Both the position numbers and the translations under genes were made by a program. Below, one piece after another: positions 34,534-41,490 of a stretch of 64,000 nt of DNA. Source of the DNA: Mycobacterium sp. PSTR-4-N. GTDB taxonomy: Bacteria; Actinomycetota; Actinomycetes; Mycobacteriales; Mycobacteriaceae. Position 1 is the first letter of the stretch, and the number at the start of each line of letters is the position of its first letter. The notes below the pieces were generated by a model. It ran no database searches and was not told where the DNA came from. It saw only the letters and a list, made by a program, of their open reading frames with translations. The stretch lies in assembly GCF_022348085.1 (NCBI RefSeq), contig NZ_JAKRFN010000005.1:62001-126000 (forward strand), in the 5' to 3' direction.

Positions 34534-34573
34534 GTTGCCTCCAGTCCGGCGTCAGGCGACGACCGGAGGCAAC
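34534..34573. terminator. Stem-loop between the HTH regulator and the MTHFR-like gene
   Basis: GTTGCCTCC at 34534-34542 pairs perfectly with GGAGGCAAC at 34565-34573, a 9-bp stem with a 22-nt loop. It lies 42 bp beyond the minus-strand stop of the double-HTH gene. No T-run follows, as is common for mycobacterial hairpins. A terminator for that gene is the simplest reading; a regulatory palindrome for the MTHFR-like operon is the alternative. Confidence 0.35.
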
Positions 34574-34614
34574 TCCGCCGTTAAGCAGCAGCGACGGCCC
34601 TGTTCTCGCCGACC

Positions 34615-35343
34615 TCAGACAATCCCCGCGATCAGCGTTTCGAGCGCTTCCACCGCGCTGGGCGCGACCGGTTCACCGGCCTCCGCCTGGGACACCACCT
34701 GCTCGGCGACGCCGGCGGCCTGCGCCGTCTCGGCAACGGTCAGGTTGGCCCCACGGCGCGCGGCGTAGAGGCGTGGACCCAGCGCAGCACCGGGCGCACG
34801 GGCAGCGCGCAGCATCAGATCGTCGTAGAGGCTGCGCACCCTGCCCAACGCCTTGATCAGGGGCGGGGTGACCCTGCCGATGCGTGCTGCCCTCGCCGCC
34901 ACAGCTTCGAGCTGCCGCAGATCGGCGAGCGTCGCCTCGATCCGGATGGGAAACGTCGGATCGTCGTCGGCGGGCAGTGCCGACACGGTGCCCGCCATCG
35001 TGCCCACCGCCGCGAGAACCGCCTGGGCGATCAGCGAGGACTCGTCTCCGCCGGGAGGAGGGACCGGTTCTCTGCGGCGGTCCGGTGCACCGGTGCGCAG
35101 TCGCTCGATCGTGCCGGGCGGCCACTGCAGCACCTCCTCGAGCTTGGCGCGGGTGCGCTCACGTGGCCAGCTGCGTCCCTTCTCGAAGGCGATCAGCGCG
35201 CCCGCGTTGATGATGCCCTCGGCCGCCAGCCGACGCTGACTGATGTCGAGCTCGCGTCGGCGCGCGGCCGCCGCGGCGCCCGCCCTGACCATTCCGGCGT
35301 CGGCCGCATCGGCGTGCGCACCGACCGACTCCGTGTTGGTCAT
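34615..35343 (-). CDS. Transcriptional regulator with XRE-type HTH at both ends, divergent from whiB6
   Basis: A 242-residue protein. An N-terminal HTH-like segment near residues 22-80 has RRRELDISQRRLAAEGI then LIAFEKGRSWPRER. A second HTH at about 183-240 has RLYAARRGANLTVAETAQAA then QVVSQAEAGEPVAPSAVEA. A helical middle part links them. It is divergent from whiB6 across 314 bp. In pathogenic mycobacteria the whiB6 repressor EspM is encoded divergently from whiB6, so this protein may play that part; the sequence relation is not established here. A Rv0023-like regulator is another possibility. Confidence 0.8.
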   Translation of the reverse strand: MTNTESVGAHADAADAGMVRAGAAAAARRRELDISQRRLAAEGIINAGALIAFEKGRSWPRERTRAKLEEVLQWPPGTIERLRTGAPDRRREPVPPPGGDESSLIAQAVLAAVGTMAGTVSALPADDDPTFPIRIEATLADLRQLEAVAARAARIGRVTPPLIKALGRVRSLYDDLMLRAARAPGAALGPRLYAARRGANLTVAETAQAAGVAEQVVSQAEAGEPVAPSAVEALETLIAGIV

Positions 35344-35481
35344 GTACCGGCGATCCTCGATGTCGTTGGAGCTCGATGTCGCAGGCGCCCAGCGCTACGG
35401 CTGATGCGGGTACTGCAACGGTTTCCCCGTAAAACTACACCTTCACCAACCGCCCAACCGCATCATCGCGACAGAATTCAT

Positions 35482-35517
35482 GTGACATCTGACTTTGCCC
35501 CATTGGGCACGTGACAT
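35482..35517. promoter_or_regulatory. Direct repeats flanking a small palindrome in the whiB6 / HTH intergenic region
   Basis: GTGACAT occurs at 35482-35488 and again at 35511-35517, 29 bp apart. Between them lies TGCCC-CATT-GGGCA at 35496-35509. The 314-bp intergenic region is otherwise comparatively AT-rich and must contain both divergent promoters. Repeats spaced by about three helical turns suit cooperative regulator binding, for instance by the adjacent double-HTH protein. The region holds no gene that I can support. Confidence 0.45.
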
Positions 35518-35657
35518 GGCCTTTTATTGCCACTCCGGGGTGGCGCAACACCTTCCCGCCACAGTTCCGATGACCAAACTGTTGCGATGCTACGGTTTGT
35601 CCGTTAGCTTTCCTTGCATCGCGGCGGAAGCGCCGCCCAGGCACAAGGAGCTACCCG

Positions 35658-35951
35658 ATGACCGCAACACCATGGGACGACACCCCGATCGGCGAATGCA
35701 CCCGGGACCCTGACCGGTGGACCACGACGGCCGATGACGACGCGAAGGCGATCTGCCGGTCCTGCCCCCGGCGATGGCTGTGCGCGAAGGAGGCGTGCGA
35801 GTCTCCACGAGCCGAAGGGCTGTGGGCGGGGATCTATGTGCCCGAGGCGGGCCGGGGCCGCTCTTTCGCACTCCGCCAGCTCAAATCGCTGGCCGAACTG
35901 AACGGTCACCCCGTCGGCGAACGCCGCGTCTACTACGCCGACATCGCGTGA
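35658..35951 (+). CDS. whiB6: WhiB-family iron-sulfur regulator WhiB6
   Basis: A 97-residue WhiB protein with four [4Fe-4S] ligands, Cys14, Cys33, Cys36 and Cys42 (CRSCPRRWLC), then the GLWAG turn at 54-58. TRDPDRWTTTADDDAK, AEGLWAGIYVPEAGRGR and LKSLAELNGHPV match M. tuberculosis WhiB6 much better than WhiB5 as I remember them. WhiB6 activates ESX-1 substrate genes. It is retained here although the ESX-1 core is gone. A ribosome site (AAGGAG) precedes the ATG. Confidence 0.88.
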   Translation: MTATPWDDTPIGECTRDPDRWTTTADDDAKAICRSCPRRWLCAKEACESPRAEGLWAGIYVPEAGRGRSFALRQLKSLAELNGHPVGERRVYYADIA

Positions 35952-36000
35952 CCATCGGCCGGGGAATAGCCCGGCCTTCCCACCCGTTGAGGACTTCGGC

Positions 36001-36050
36001 GGTGCCGGACATGCCCCCGGGCACCAACCACTTTCGTCGCTTCGAGCGAC
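36001..36050. terminator. Hairpins between whiB6 and the convergent carboxylase gene
   Basis: Two stems lie in the 151-bp gap between convergent genes. GGTGCC at 36001-36006 pairs with GGCACC at 36020-36025, and GTCGCT at 36036-36041 pairs with AGCGAC at 36045-36050 around a TCG loop. The second is compact and GC-rich, as expected for an L-shaped mycobacterial terminator that lacks a T-tract. It could serve whiB6, or the carboxylase from the other side. Confidence 0.4.
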
Positions 36051-36102
36051 CACTCGCCGAGAGGCGCCATGCCGGTACCGCCCCTTCTTCTTCGCCCCGC
36101 GC

Positions 36103-37647
36103 TCACCACGTGTCGACGAACCGCCCGCTGATGCGGTGCGGCGTTTCGGCGGCGGTGAGGGTCGAGGCGATCACTGATCGGGTCTCGGCGGGATCGATCA
36201 CATCGTCGATCTCGAACAGCATCGCCGCGTTGAGCGCCTTCGCGTTGTCCTGGGCCGCGGCAGTCGCCTCGCGGACGCGATTCTCCCGTTCTGTCTCGTC
36301 GGCAATCGCCTCGAGTTCCTTGCGCAACCCGAGACGCACCGCCCCTTCCAGACCCATCGGGCCCAGATGCGCCCCCGGCCATGCCACCGTCAACACCGGT
36401 TCGTGCAGGCTCCCGCCCGCCATCGCTTGAGCACCGAGGCCATATCCCCGGCGCAGCACCACCGAGATCATCGGCACCTGCAGGGCTGCCCCCGCCACGA
36501 GCATGCGCGAAGCGCGGCGTACCAGCGACTCCGCCTCCGCGGCGGGACCCACCATGTATCCGGGGCAGTCGATCAGCGAGACGACCGGGAGCGCGAAAGC
36601 GTTGCACAGCTGGAGGAATCGAGCAGCCTTGTCGGAGGCGGCCGCGGTGATGGCGCCGGCCATGAACCTGGTGTCGTTGGCCAGGATCCCGACTGCGCGA
36701 CCCTCGATCCGGGCCAGCGCGGTGACCAATTCGCGTGCGAACCGCGGGCGCAGGAATGTCACGGAGGCGGTGTCGGCGAGCGTCTCGATGATGGGAGCCA
36801 CGTCGTAGGCGCGGCGCTCCCGCTCCGGGACGGCGGTGCGCAGCCCGGTCTGATCGGAGGCGGTCCATTCGGTGCGGCCCGGCCGGAAGTAGCTGAGCAG
36901 TTGCTTGGTCACGTCGACGGCTGCCGCTTCGTCGTCGACGAGGACGTCGACGTTGCCGTTGGGTTCCTGGACGCTCATCGGGCCGACGTCATCGGGTGCC
37001 ACGTCGCCGAGCCCACCACCGGCGATCATCGCCGGCCCGCCCATCCCCAACGACGCGTCACGCGTCGCCACGATCAAGTCCGACGTCCCGGCGAGCACCG
37101 CATTACCGGCGAAGCAGCGTCCCTTCACCACGGCGAGCCGCGGGACGATCCCTGACAGCCGCGCCCACAACGCGAATGCGCGCGTGTCCAGCGCGGAGAC
37201 CACCGGGTAGTCGGTGTCGCCGGGTCTACCGCCTCCGCCCTCGGCGAAGAGCACTGTCGGCAACCGCATTCGCTCGATGAGCTCGAACAACCGGTCTTTC
37301 TTCCGATGCCCCAGTGCCCCTTGGGTTCCCGCGAGAACCGTGTAGTCGTAGGAGAGTACGGCGCATGGACTGCCCGCGACACGCGCGGTGCCGCCGATCA
37401 GGCCGTCGGCCGGGGTCCGGGCGATCAGATCGTCGAGATCGCGCCGCATTCGCTGCGGGGCGACGGCGAAGCGCCCGTATTCGACGAACGACCCCGCATC
37501 GACCAAGTCGGCGACGTTCTCCCGCGCGGTGCGGCCTCCGCGCGCGTGCCGACGCGCGACGGCATCGGGGCGGGCCGCGTCTTCGGTCAGCGCACGCCGA
37601 CGCAACATCTCCGCCAGATCGGGCCGAATCTCGCCGGGGTCAGCCAT
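36103..37647 (-). CDS. Acyl-CoA carboxylase carboxyltransferase (AccD-type) subunit
   Basis: A 514-residue carboxyltransferase of normal length. It shows RRHARGGRTARENVADLVD at the N-terminus, GALGHRKKDRLFELIERM, two crotonase-like halves with FAEGGGGRPGD and GRCFAGNAVLAG, and the C-terminal LIDCPGYMVGPAAEAESLV. It would transfer carboxyl from biotin to an acyl-CoA. No biotin-carrier subunit is adjacent, so the partner is elsewhere. It overlaps the DivIVA-domain microprotein by 8 bp and is translated with it. The substrate chain length is unknown. Confidence 0.9.
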   Translation of the reverse strand: MADPGEIRPDLAEMLRRRALTEDAARPDAVARRHARGGRTARENVADLVDAGSFVEYGRFAVAPQRMRRDLDDLIARTPADGLIGGTARVAGSPCAVLSYDYTVLAGTQGALGHRKKDRLFELIERMRLPTVLFAEGGGGRPGDTDYPVVSALDTRAFALWARLSGIVPRLAVVKGRCFAGNAVLAGTSDLIVATRDASLGMGGPAMIAGGGLGDVAPDDVGPMSVQEPNGNVDVLVDDEAAAVDVTKQLLSYFRPGRTEWTASDQTGLRTAVPERERRAYDVAPIIETLADTASVTFLRPRFARELVTALARIEGRAVGILANDTRFMAGAITAAASDKAARFLQLCNAFALPVVSLIDCPGYMVGPAAEAESLVRRASRMLVAGAALQVPMISVVLRRGYGLGAQAMAGGSLHEPVLTVAWPGAHLGPMGLEGAVRLGLRKELEAIADETERENRVREATAAAQDNAKALNAAMLFEIDDVIDPAETRSVIASTLTAAETPHRISGRFVDTW

Positions 37648-37783
37648 CGAGATGGGCGATTGCCGAGGCGATCTCGTCGAGCAGCGCGTCGACCTGGTTC
37701 TCGTCGCACCCGCGCTGACCCCAGGGTGGTTTGCTGAAGGTGACGTTGCGGAGTTCGTCGGCCGTCAGGCCTTGCTCGCCCAT
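37640..37783 (-). CDS. DivIVA-domain microprotein (47 residues)
   Basis: A 47-residue protein starting MGEQGLTADELRN. The segment VTFSKPPWGQRGCDENQVDALLDEI is the short actinobacterial DivI1A motif, found singly or repeated in Wag31-like and other proteins. It lacks the long coiled coil of real DivIVA, so it cannot build the polar scaffold alone. The stop overlaps the carboxylase start by 8 bp, so translation is coupled. A link between carboxylase and pole or septum localisation is speculation. Confidence 0.7.
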   Translation of the reverse strand: MGEQGLTADELRNVTFSKPPWGQRGCDENQVDALLDEIASAIAHLDG

Positions 37784-37802
37784 GGCGTCCGACTCTAGCG
37801 AG

Positions 37803-37825
37803 TTATCCACAGGGACTGTGCACAA
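37803..37825. promoter_or_regulatory. Two inverted DnaA-box-like 9-mers
   Basis: TTATCCACA at 37803-37811 on the plus strand is a perfect consensus DnaA box. TTGTGCACA on the minus strand (37817-37825) differs from the mycobacterial TTGTCCACA form at one base. They face each other across 5 bp in the 80-bp gap between the DivIVA-domain gene and the EVE gene. They may titrate DnaA or regulate the two divergent genes. Surrounding sequence does not look like oriC. Confidence 0.5.
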
Positions 37826-37863
37826 ACCAGTCGGCCGTCGGTGGGTGTCCTTAGGTTGGCCCC

Positions 37864-38304
37864 ATGACGAACTGGATCAACACGGTCAGCCGTGACCACG
37901 TCGAGCGCGGGGTGCGCGGGCGCTTCACGCAGGCCAACCACGGCAAACCGCACATGCTGCGCAAGATGGCTCGGGGCGACTGGCTGGTGTTCTACTCGCC
38001 CCGGACGGTCTATCCCGATGGTCCGCCGCTGCAGGCGTTCACGGCCATCGGTCAGATCGTCGACGACGAGCCCTACCAGGTGGACTTGCCTGATGGGTTC
38101 ACGCCGTGGCGGCGCAACGTCGATTTCCTCGACTGCAGCGAGGTCCCCATCCGGCCTCTGATCGAGCATCTGGATTTCATCGAGGACAAGTCGCGGTGGG
38201 GCTACAAGTTCCGGTTCGGGGTGTTCCGTATCGAGGATCACGACCTCGAGGTCATCCGTTCGGCGATGGTCCAGCCGCTGCGGGAGGAGACTACGGTGAA
38301 CTGA
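37864..38304 (+). CDS. EVE/PUA-like domain protein
   Basis: A 146-residue protein that is essentially one EVE domain. It begins MTNWINTVSRDHVERGVRG, then QANHGKPHMLRKMARGDWLV, FYSPRT, AFTAIGQIVDD and a final RFGVFRIEDHDLEVI. EVE domains bind modified bases in DNA or RNA and often sit in restriction or RNA-modification contexts. None is visible nearby. The stop overlaps the pirin start (TGATG), so they are coupled. Confidence 0.85.
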   Translation: MTNWINTVSRDHVERGVRGRFTQANHGKPHMLRKMARGDWLVFYSPRTVYPDGPPLQAFTAIGQIVDDEPYQVDLPDGFTPWRRNVDFLDCSEVPIRPLIEHLDFIEDKSRWGYKFRFGVFRIEDHDLEVIRSAMVQPLREETTVN

Positions 38305-39278
38305 TGAGCAACACCGACGCGGCGCCCACCGAAGTGGATTGCGGCCCTTCGGCATTGGGTGCCGGATTCGGGGTGCTGCATCCGCGCGAGGTGCCCCTTG
38401 GCGGCCCGCGTGCCATCCGGGTGCGGCGAACGCTTCCGCAGCGGGAACGGTCGCTGATCGGGGCATGGTGCTTCGCCGACCACTACGGCCCGCATGATCT
38501 GCGCGGCGGGCAGGGGATGGATGTCCCGCCGCATCCCCACACCGGGCTGCAGACCGTGAGCTGGCTGTTCAGCGGGTTGATCGAACACCGGGACAGCGCC
38601 GGTGTGCACGCGATGGTGCGTCCCGGCGAGCTGAACCTGATGACAGCCGGAGCGGGCATCTGCCACTCCGAGGTGTCGGTGCCCAGCAGTCCGATCCTGC
38701 ACGGCGTGCAGCTGTGGGTGGCGCTGCCCGACTCCGACCGGGACACCGCCCGCGATTTCGACCATCATGCGCCTCGCCCTCGCACCCGCGGCGGGGTCAC
38801 GGCGCGGGTCTTCCTCGGTGAACTCGAGGGCGATCGGTCGCCGGTGCACACCTTCACCGCGTTGGTCGGCGCTCAGCTCGATCTGGAGCCCGGTGCGCGG
38901 GTGGCGCTCGACGTCGATGCGGCCTTCGAACACGGTGTCCTCGTCGACCAGGGCCGGGTCGACGCCTGTGGTGCGGAGCTCGCCGGCGCCGATCTCGGAT
39001 TCCAGGGCACCGGCCACGACACCCTCCACCTGACCAATCGCGGCGACGAGCCCGCCCGGGTCGTGCTACTCGGCGGCGTGCCCTTCACAGAAGAGCTGGT
39101 GATGTGGTGGAACTTCGTCGGCCGCAGCCACGACGAGATCGCCGACTACCGGGAGCAGTGGCAGAGCCACGACGTCCGGTTCGGCGCGGTGGCCGGGTAC
39201 GACGGTGCCGGGACCCGGTTGCCGGCGCCACCCTTGCCGCACGCCACCTTGAAGCCACGGCCCCGACCCGGGGTATAG
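38304..39278 (+). CDS. Pirin family protein (second copy)
   Basis: A 324-residue bicupin pirin. The metal site reads PPHPHTGLQTVSWLFSG, with further ligands near GICHSE and HGVQLWVALPDS. The C-terminal half includes LGGVPFTEELVMWWNFVGRS, typical of pirins. It is only distantly similar to the pirin at 21376. It is coupled to the EVE gene upstream and followed 7 bp later by a GNAT gene, so the four genes to 39917 may be one operon. Function unknown. Confidence 0.9.
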   Translation: MSNTDAAPTEVDCGPSALGAGFGVLHPREVPLGGPRAIRVRRTLPQRERSLIGAWCFADHYGPHDLRGGQGMDVPPHPHTGLQTVSWLFSGLIEHRDSAGVHAMVRPGELNLMTAGAGICHSEVSVPSSPILHGVQLWVALPDSDRDTARDFDHHAPRPRTRGGVTARVFLGELEGDRSPVHTFTALVGAQLDLEPGARVALDVDAAFEHGVLVDQGRVDACGAELAGADLGFQGTGHDTLHLTNRGDEPARVVLLGGVPFTEELVMWWNFVGRSHDEIADYREQWQSHDVRFGAVAGYDGAGTRLPAPPLPHATLKPRPRPGV

Positions 39279-39285
39279 AGGGGTC

Positions 39286-39588
39286 ATGACCCAGGACAGA
39301 ACCGGCGCACCGACAGAGGTCGTCGCCGAGCAGGATCGCTTCACGATCTCCGTCGACGGCCACCAGGTCGGTCTGGCCGACTTCTACGACCGCGACGGCG
39401 CACGGGTGTTCCCACACACCGAGGTGGACCCGCGCTATCAGGGCCGCGGACTCGCGACCATCCTGGTGCGGGAAGCGCTGACGGCCACGCGCGCAGCGGG
39501 GCTGCGCGTCGTTCCGCAGTGCTGGATGGTCGCCGAATTCATCGAGAAGAACCCCGAATTCGCCGACATGACAGGAGACGCTTCGTGA
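39286..39588 (+). CDS. Small GNAT-type acetyltransferase (YidJ/Gcn5-related), copy 1
   Basis: A 100-residue protein of the short N-acetyltransferase_2 (YjdJ-like) class. VFPHTEVDPRYQGRGLATIL is the acetyl-CoA pyrophosphate loop region, followed by LVREALTATRAAGLRVVP. The last part reads CWMVAEFIEKNPEF, typical of this family. It is near-identical in plan to the next gene. Its stop overlaps the GTG start of copy 2 (GTGA). Substrate unknown. Confidence 0.9.
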   Translation: MTQDRTGAPTEVVAEQDRFTISVDGHQVGLADFYDRDGARVFPHTEVDPRYQGRGLATILVREALTATRAAGLRVVPQCWMVAEFIEKNPEFADMTGDAS

Positions 39589-39917
39589 CCACCGACAAGA
39601 CGGGCGCACCCACCGAGGTCGCGGCCGAGCAGGATCGCTTCACCATCTCCGTCGACGGGCGCACGGCCGGCTTCACCGAGTTCATCGACCACGACGGTCA
39701 ACGCATCTTCCCGCACACCGTCGTCGACGACGAGTTCTCCGGGCGCGGCCTGGCGACCATCCTGGTTCGCGAGGCCCTGGAATCCACCCGCGACGCGGGA
39801 CTCCGCATCGTGCCGGTGTGTTCGATGGTCGCCGGATTCATCGAGAGGAATCCGGAGTTCAACGACATCGTCGACCCGATCACGACCGACGTGAAGCGAG
39901 TGCTGTCGCGCCGGTGA
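39585..39917 (+). CDS. Small GNAT-type acetyltransferase, copy 2 (tandem duplicate)
   Basis: A 110-residue paralogue of the preceding gene. TGAPTEV-AEQDRFTISVDG at the N-terminus, FSGRGLATILVREALESTRD and MVAGFIERNPEF are shared. It has an extra ten-residue basic tail (VKRVLSRR). The start is a GTG overlapping the previous stop by 4 bp, with AGGAG upstream. The pair arose by local tandem duplication and has since diverged. It converges on a PPOX gene 2 bp away. Confidence 0.9.
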   Translation: MTTDKTGAPTEVAAEQDRFTISVDGRTAGFTEFIDHDGQRIFPHTVVDDEFSGRGLATILVREALESTRDAGLRIVPVCSMVAGFIERNPEFNDIVDPITTDVKRVLSRR

Positions 39918-39919
39918 CC

Positions 39920-40417
39920 TCAGAGGTACTGCGCGGTGCTGCCGGCGACCGGCATGGCCCCCATACCGAGCTTGCGATGATCCCAGCTGCGCATCCGGGA
40001 CGGCACCACCCGCACGCTGACCCGGTTGTTCATCATCTGATCGACGAACGGGCGCATGTCCTCGGTGTAGGGCCCGGTGTAGCGCTCCCACACGCTGATC
40101 CCGACACGTAGGTTCGTGTCCGGATCGTCGTGGATCTCCGCGGTCCCGTCGATCGACACCCCGCGCAGCGTGTCGTAGGTCAGCCCGTCCTCGATCATCA
40201 CCGTGACGGTCGGGTCGCGGCGGATGTTGACCGCCTTCTGCGACTTGGCCTTGGTCTCGAACCAGATTTCGCCGTCGATCACGGCGTACCACATAGCCAC
40301 CAGATGCGGACGGCCGCTCGGCAACACCGTCGCCAGCGTGGCTGTGCGACTGTGGTCGATGAATTCGGTGATCTCGTCGTCGCTCATCACGATCTTCGCG
40401 CGTTCGTTCTTGCCCAC
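39920..40417 (-). CDS. PPOX-class pyridoxamine-phosphate-oxidase-like protein
   Basis: A 165-residue split-barrel protein. RTATLATVLPSGRPHLVAMWY, IDGEIWFETKAKSQKAVNI and RRDPTVTVMIEDG are the core strands of flavin- or F420-binding PPOX proteins. The GTG at 40417 (MGKNERAKI) is preferred; another GTG lies seven codons upstream. The cofactor and substrate are unknown. It is the second of three PPOX-like genes in the window. Confidence 0.87.
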   Translation of the reverse strand: MGKNERAKIVMSDDEITEFIDHSRTATLATVLPSGRPHLVAMWYAVIDGEIWFETKAKSQKAVNIRRDPTVTVMIEDGLTYDTLRGVSIDGTAEIHDDPDTNLRVGISVWERYTGPYTEDMRPFVDQMMNNRVSVRVVPSRMRSWDHRKLGMGAMPVAGSTAQYL

Positions 40418-40569
40418 GCTCGCATACTTCCACCTCACCCGGGACGCCGACGGCCGGGTTTGATCCTGTGCGGAGGTGGTACCGAAATTGCGGGGTAGCT
40501 ACGGGGCGGCCGTAGTCCCAAGGCCTCGCGGGTTGAGCAGCAGCCCGTGGGGCCGCCTCCGTTTCATCA

Positions 40570-40596
40570 GGTTTCGAACGTCTGTGCGATGGGCAT
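40570..40596 (+). promoter_or_regulatory. SigF-type promoter with likely leaderless transcript
   Basis: GGTTT at 40570-40574, a 16-bp spacer and GGGCAT at 40591-40596 match the mycobacterial SigF consensus (GGWWT-N16-GGGTAY) except for one base. The ATG of the DUF3072 gene is at 40606, about 9 bp beyond, so transcription would start at or near the start codon. No ribosome site is seen before the ATG, in agreement with leaderless translation. Confidence 0.5.
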
Positions 40597-40605
40597 TCCG
40601 CGTGC

Positions 40606-40812
40606 ATGAGTGACAACCAAGCGCCGCAGGAGAATCCCGAGAAAGAACCGTCGCAGTGGGTGACGGGCGATGAGCCCATGACGGGAGCGCAACGCAGCTA
40701 TCTGCACACACTGGCCCAGGAGGCCGACACCGAGATCCCCGAGGACGCCACCAAGGCGCAGGCCTCGGAGATGATCGACCAGCTGCAGCACAAGACCGGC
40801 CGCGGCACGTGA
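40606..40812 (+). CDS. DUF3072 family small protein
   Basis: A 68-residue hydrophilic protein. WVTGDEPMTGAQRSYLHTLA and KAQASEMIDQLQHKTGRG define DUF3072, whose function is unknown. The N-terminal 20 residues are charged and probably disordered. A SigF-like promoter lies directly upstream with the ATG at the predicted transcript start, so stress or stationary-phase expression is likely. It converges on a hypothetical gene 7 bp away. Confidence 0.85.
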   Translation: MSDNQAPQENPEKEPSQWVTGDEPMTGAQRSYLHTLAQEADTEIPEDATKAQASEMIDQLQHKTGRGT

Positions 40813-40819
40813 GGGCGGC

Positions 40820-41428
40820 TCAGTAGAACGCCACCGGCGGCAGCGGGCGGATGCCACCGCCACTGTGGCTCCCGGCGAAGCGGACCGTGCCATGGAACGG
40901 TCCCGTCAGCGTCAGGGTGCCGATGGGGCGGAAGCGTCCGACGGGTGCACTGATCATGAAGCTGAGCTCGCTGCCCGGGGCGAACCGTAGATCCCGACCG
41001 GTGGTCCGTGGGCGCGCGCCGAACAGAATCGGTTGCAGCCCGGCGAGATACAACCACAGCGACGAGTAGAGCGATGCCACCGGATCGCCCGGCACCACTG
41101 CGTGGTGCAGCGGCGCGCCGTCCGCGGAGGACGCCAGCAGGAAGTCCTGGTTGCGCCCGGGCCCATAGACATCGGGGAGCGAGATGCACAGCTTTCTCGC
41201 CGCCTGTCCGCGATCATCGGGACCCGCCTGCACGACGGCGTCATGCGCCGCGCCCGGGCGCAGCACCTCCACAGCCGGTACGGCAGCGTCGTGGTCGATG
41301 GTCAACGTCGCGGTGAAGTATTCACCGTCGACACCGAAGACCTCTCCGGCGAAACCGACCGCTGCCGTTGCCGTGTCGCGCACGGCGCGGGCGCCGGCGA
41401 TCAGGTCGGGTGGTTCGGCGATACCCAT
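40820..41428 (-). CDS. Conserved hypothetical protein, possible paralogue of the 8125-8793 product
   Basis: A 202-residue soluble protein with no signal peptide. I do not recognise the family. RKLCISLPDVYGPGRNQDFL, LASSADGAP, YSSLWLYLAGLQPILFGARP and FMISAPVGRFRPIGTLTLTG occur in the same order as similar blocks in the protein at 8125. That suggests a shared barrel fold with loose likeness to catalase-superfamily proteins. It is divergent from the cutinase gene. No function is assigned. Confidence 0.75.
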   Translation of the reverse strand: MGIAEPPDLIAGARAVRDTATAAVGFAGEVFGVDGEYFTATLTIDHDAAVPAVEVLRPGAAHDAVVQAGPDDRGQAARKLCISLPDVYGPGRNQDFLLASSADGAPLHHAVVPGDPVASLYSSLWLYLAGLQPILFGARPRTTGRDLRFAPGSELSFMISAPVGRFRPIGTLTLTGPFHGTVRFAGSHSGGGIRPLPPVAFY

Positions 41429-41490
41429 GGTCCCTTCATACCCGGGCCGTAGCGGGCGCGAAGCGGCGCCATCCGTGCCACGATTGTTAG

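Noticed and set aside
35658..35951. WhiB5 identity based on a divergent HTH gene as in Rv0022c-Rv0023
   Set aside because: The protein sequence (TRDPDRWTTT, EGLWAG and the LAELNGHPV end) and the nearby ESX-1 border genes fit WhiB6 better.
40508..40527. Second DosR box near TAGTCCCAAG
   Set aside because: Only the right half resembles the consensus; the left half fails at several fixed positions.
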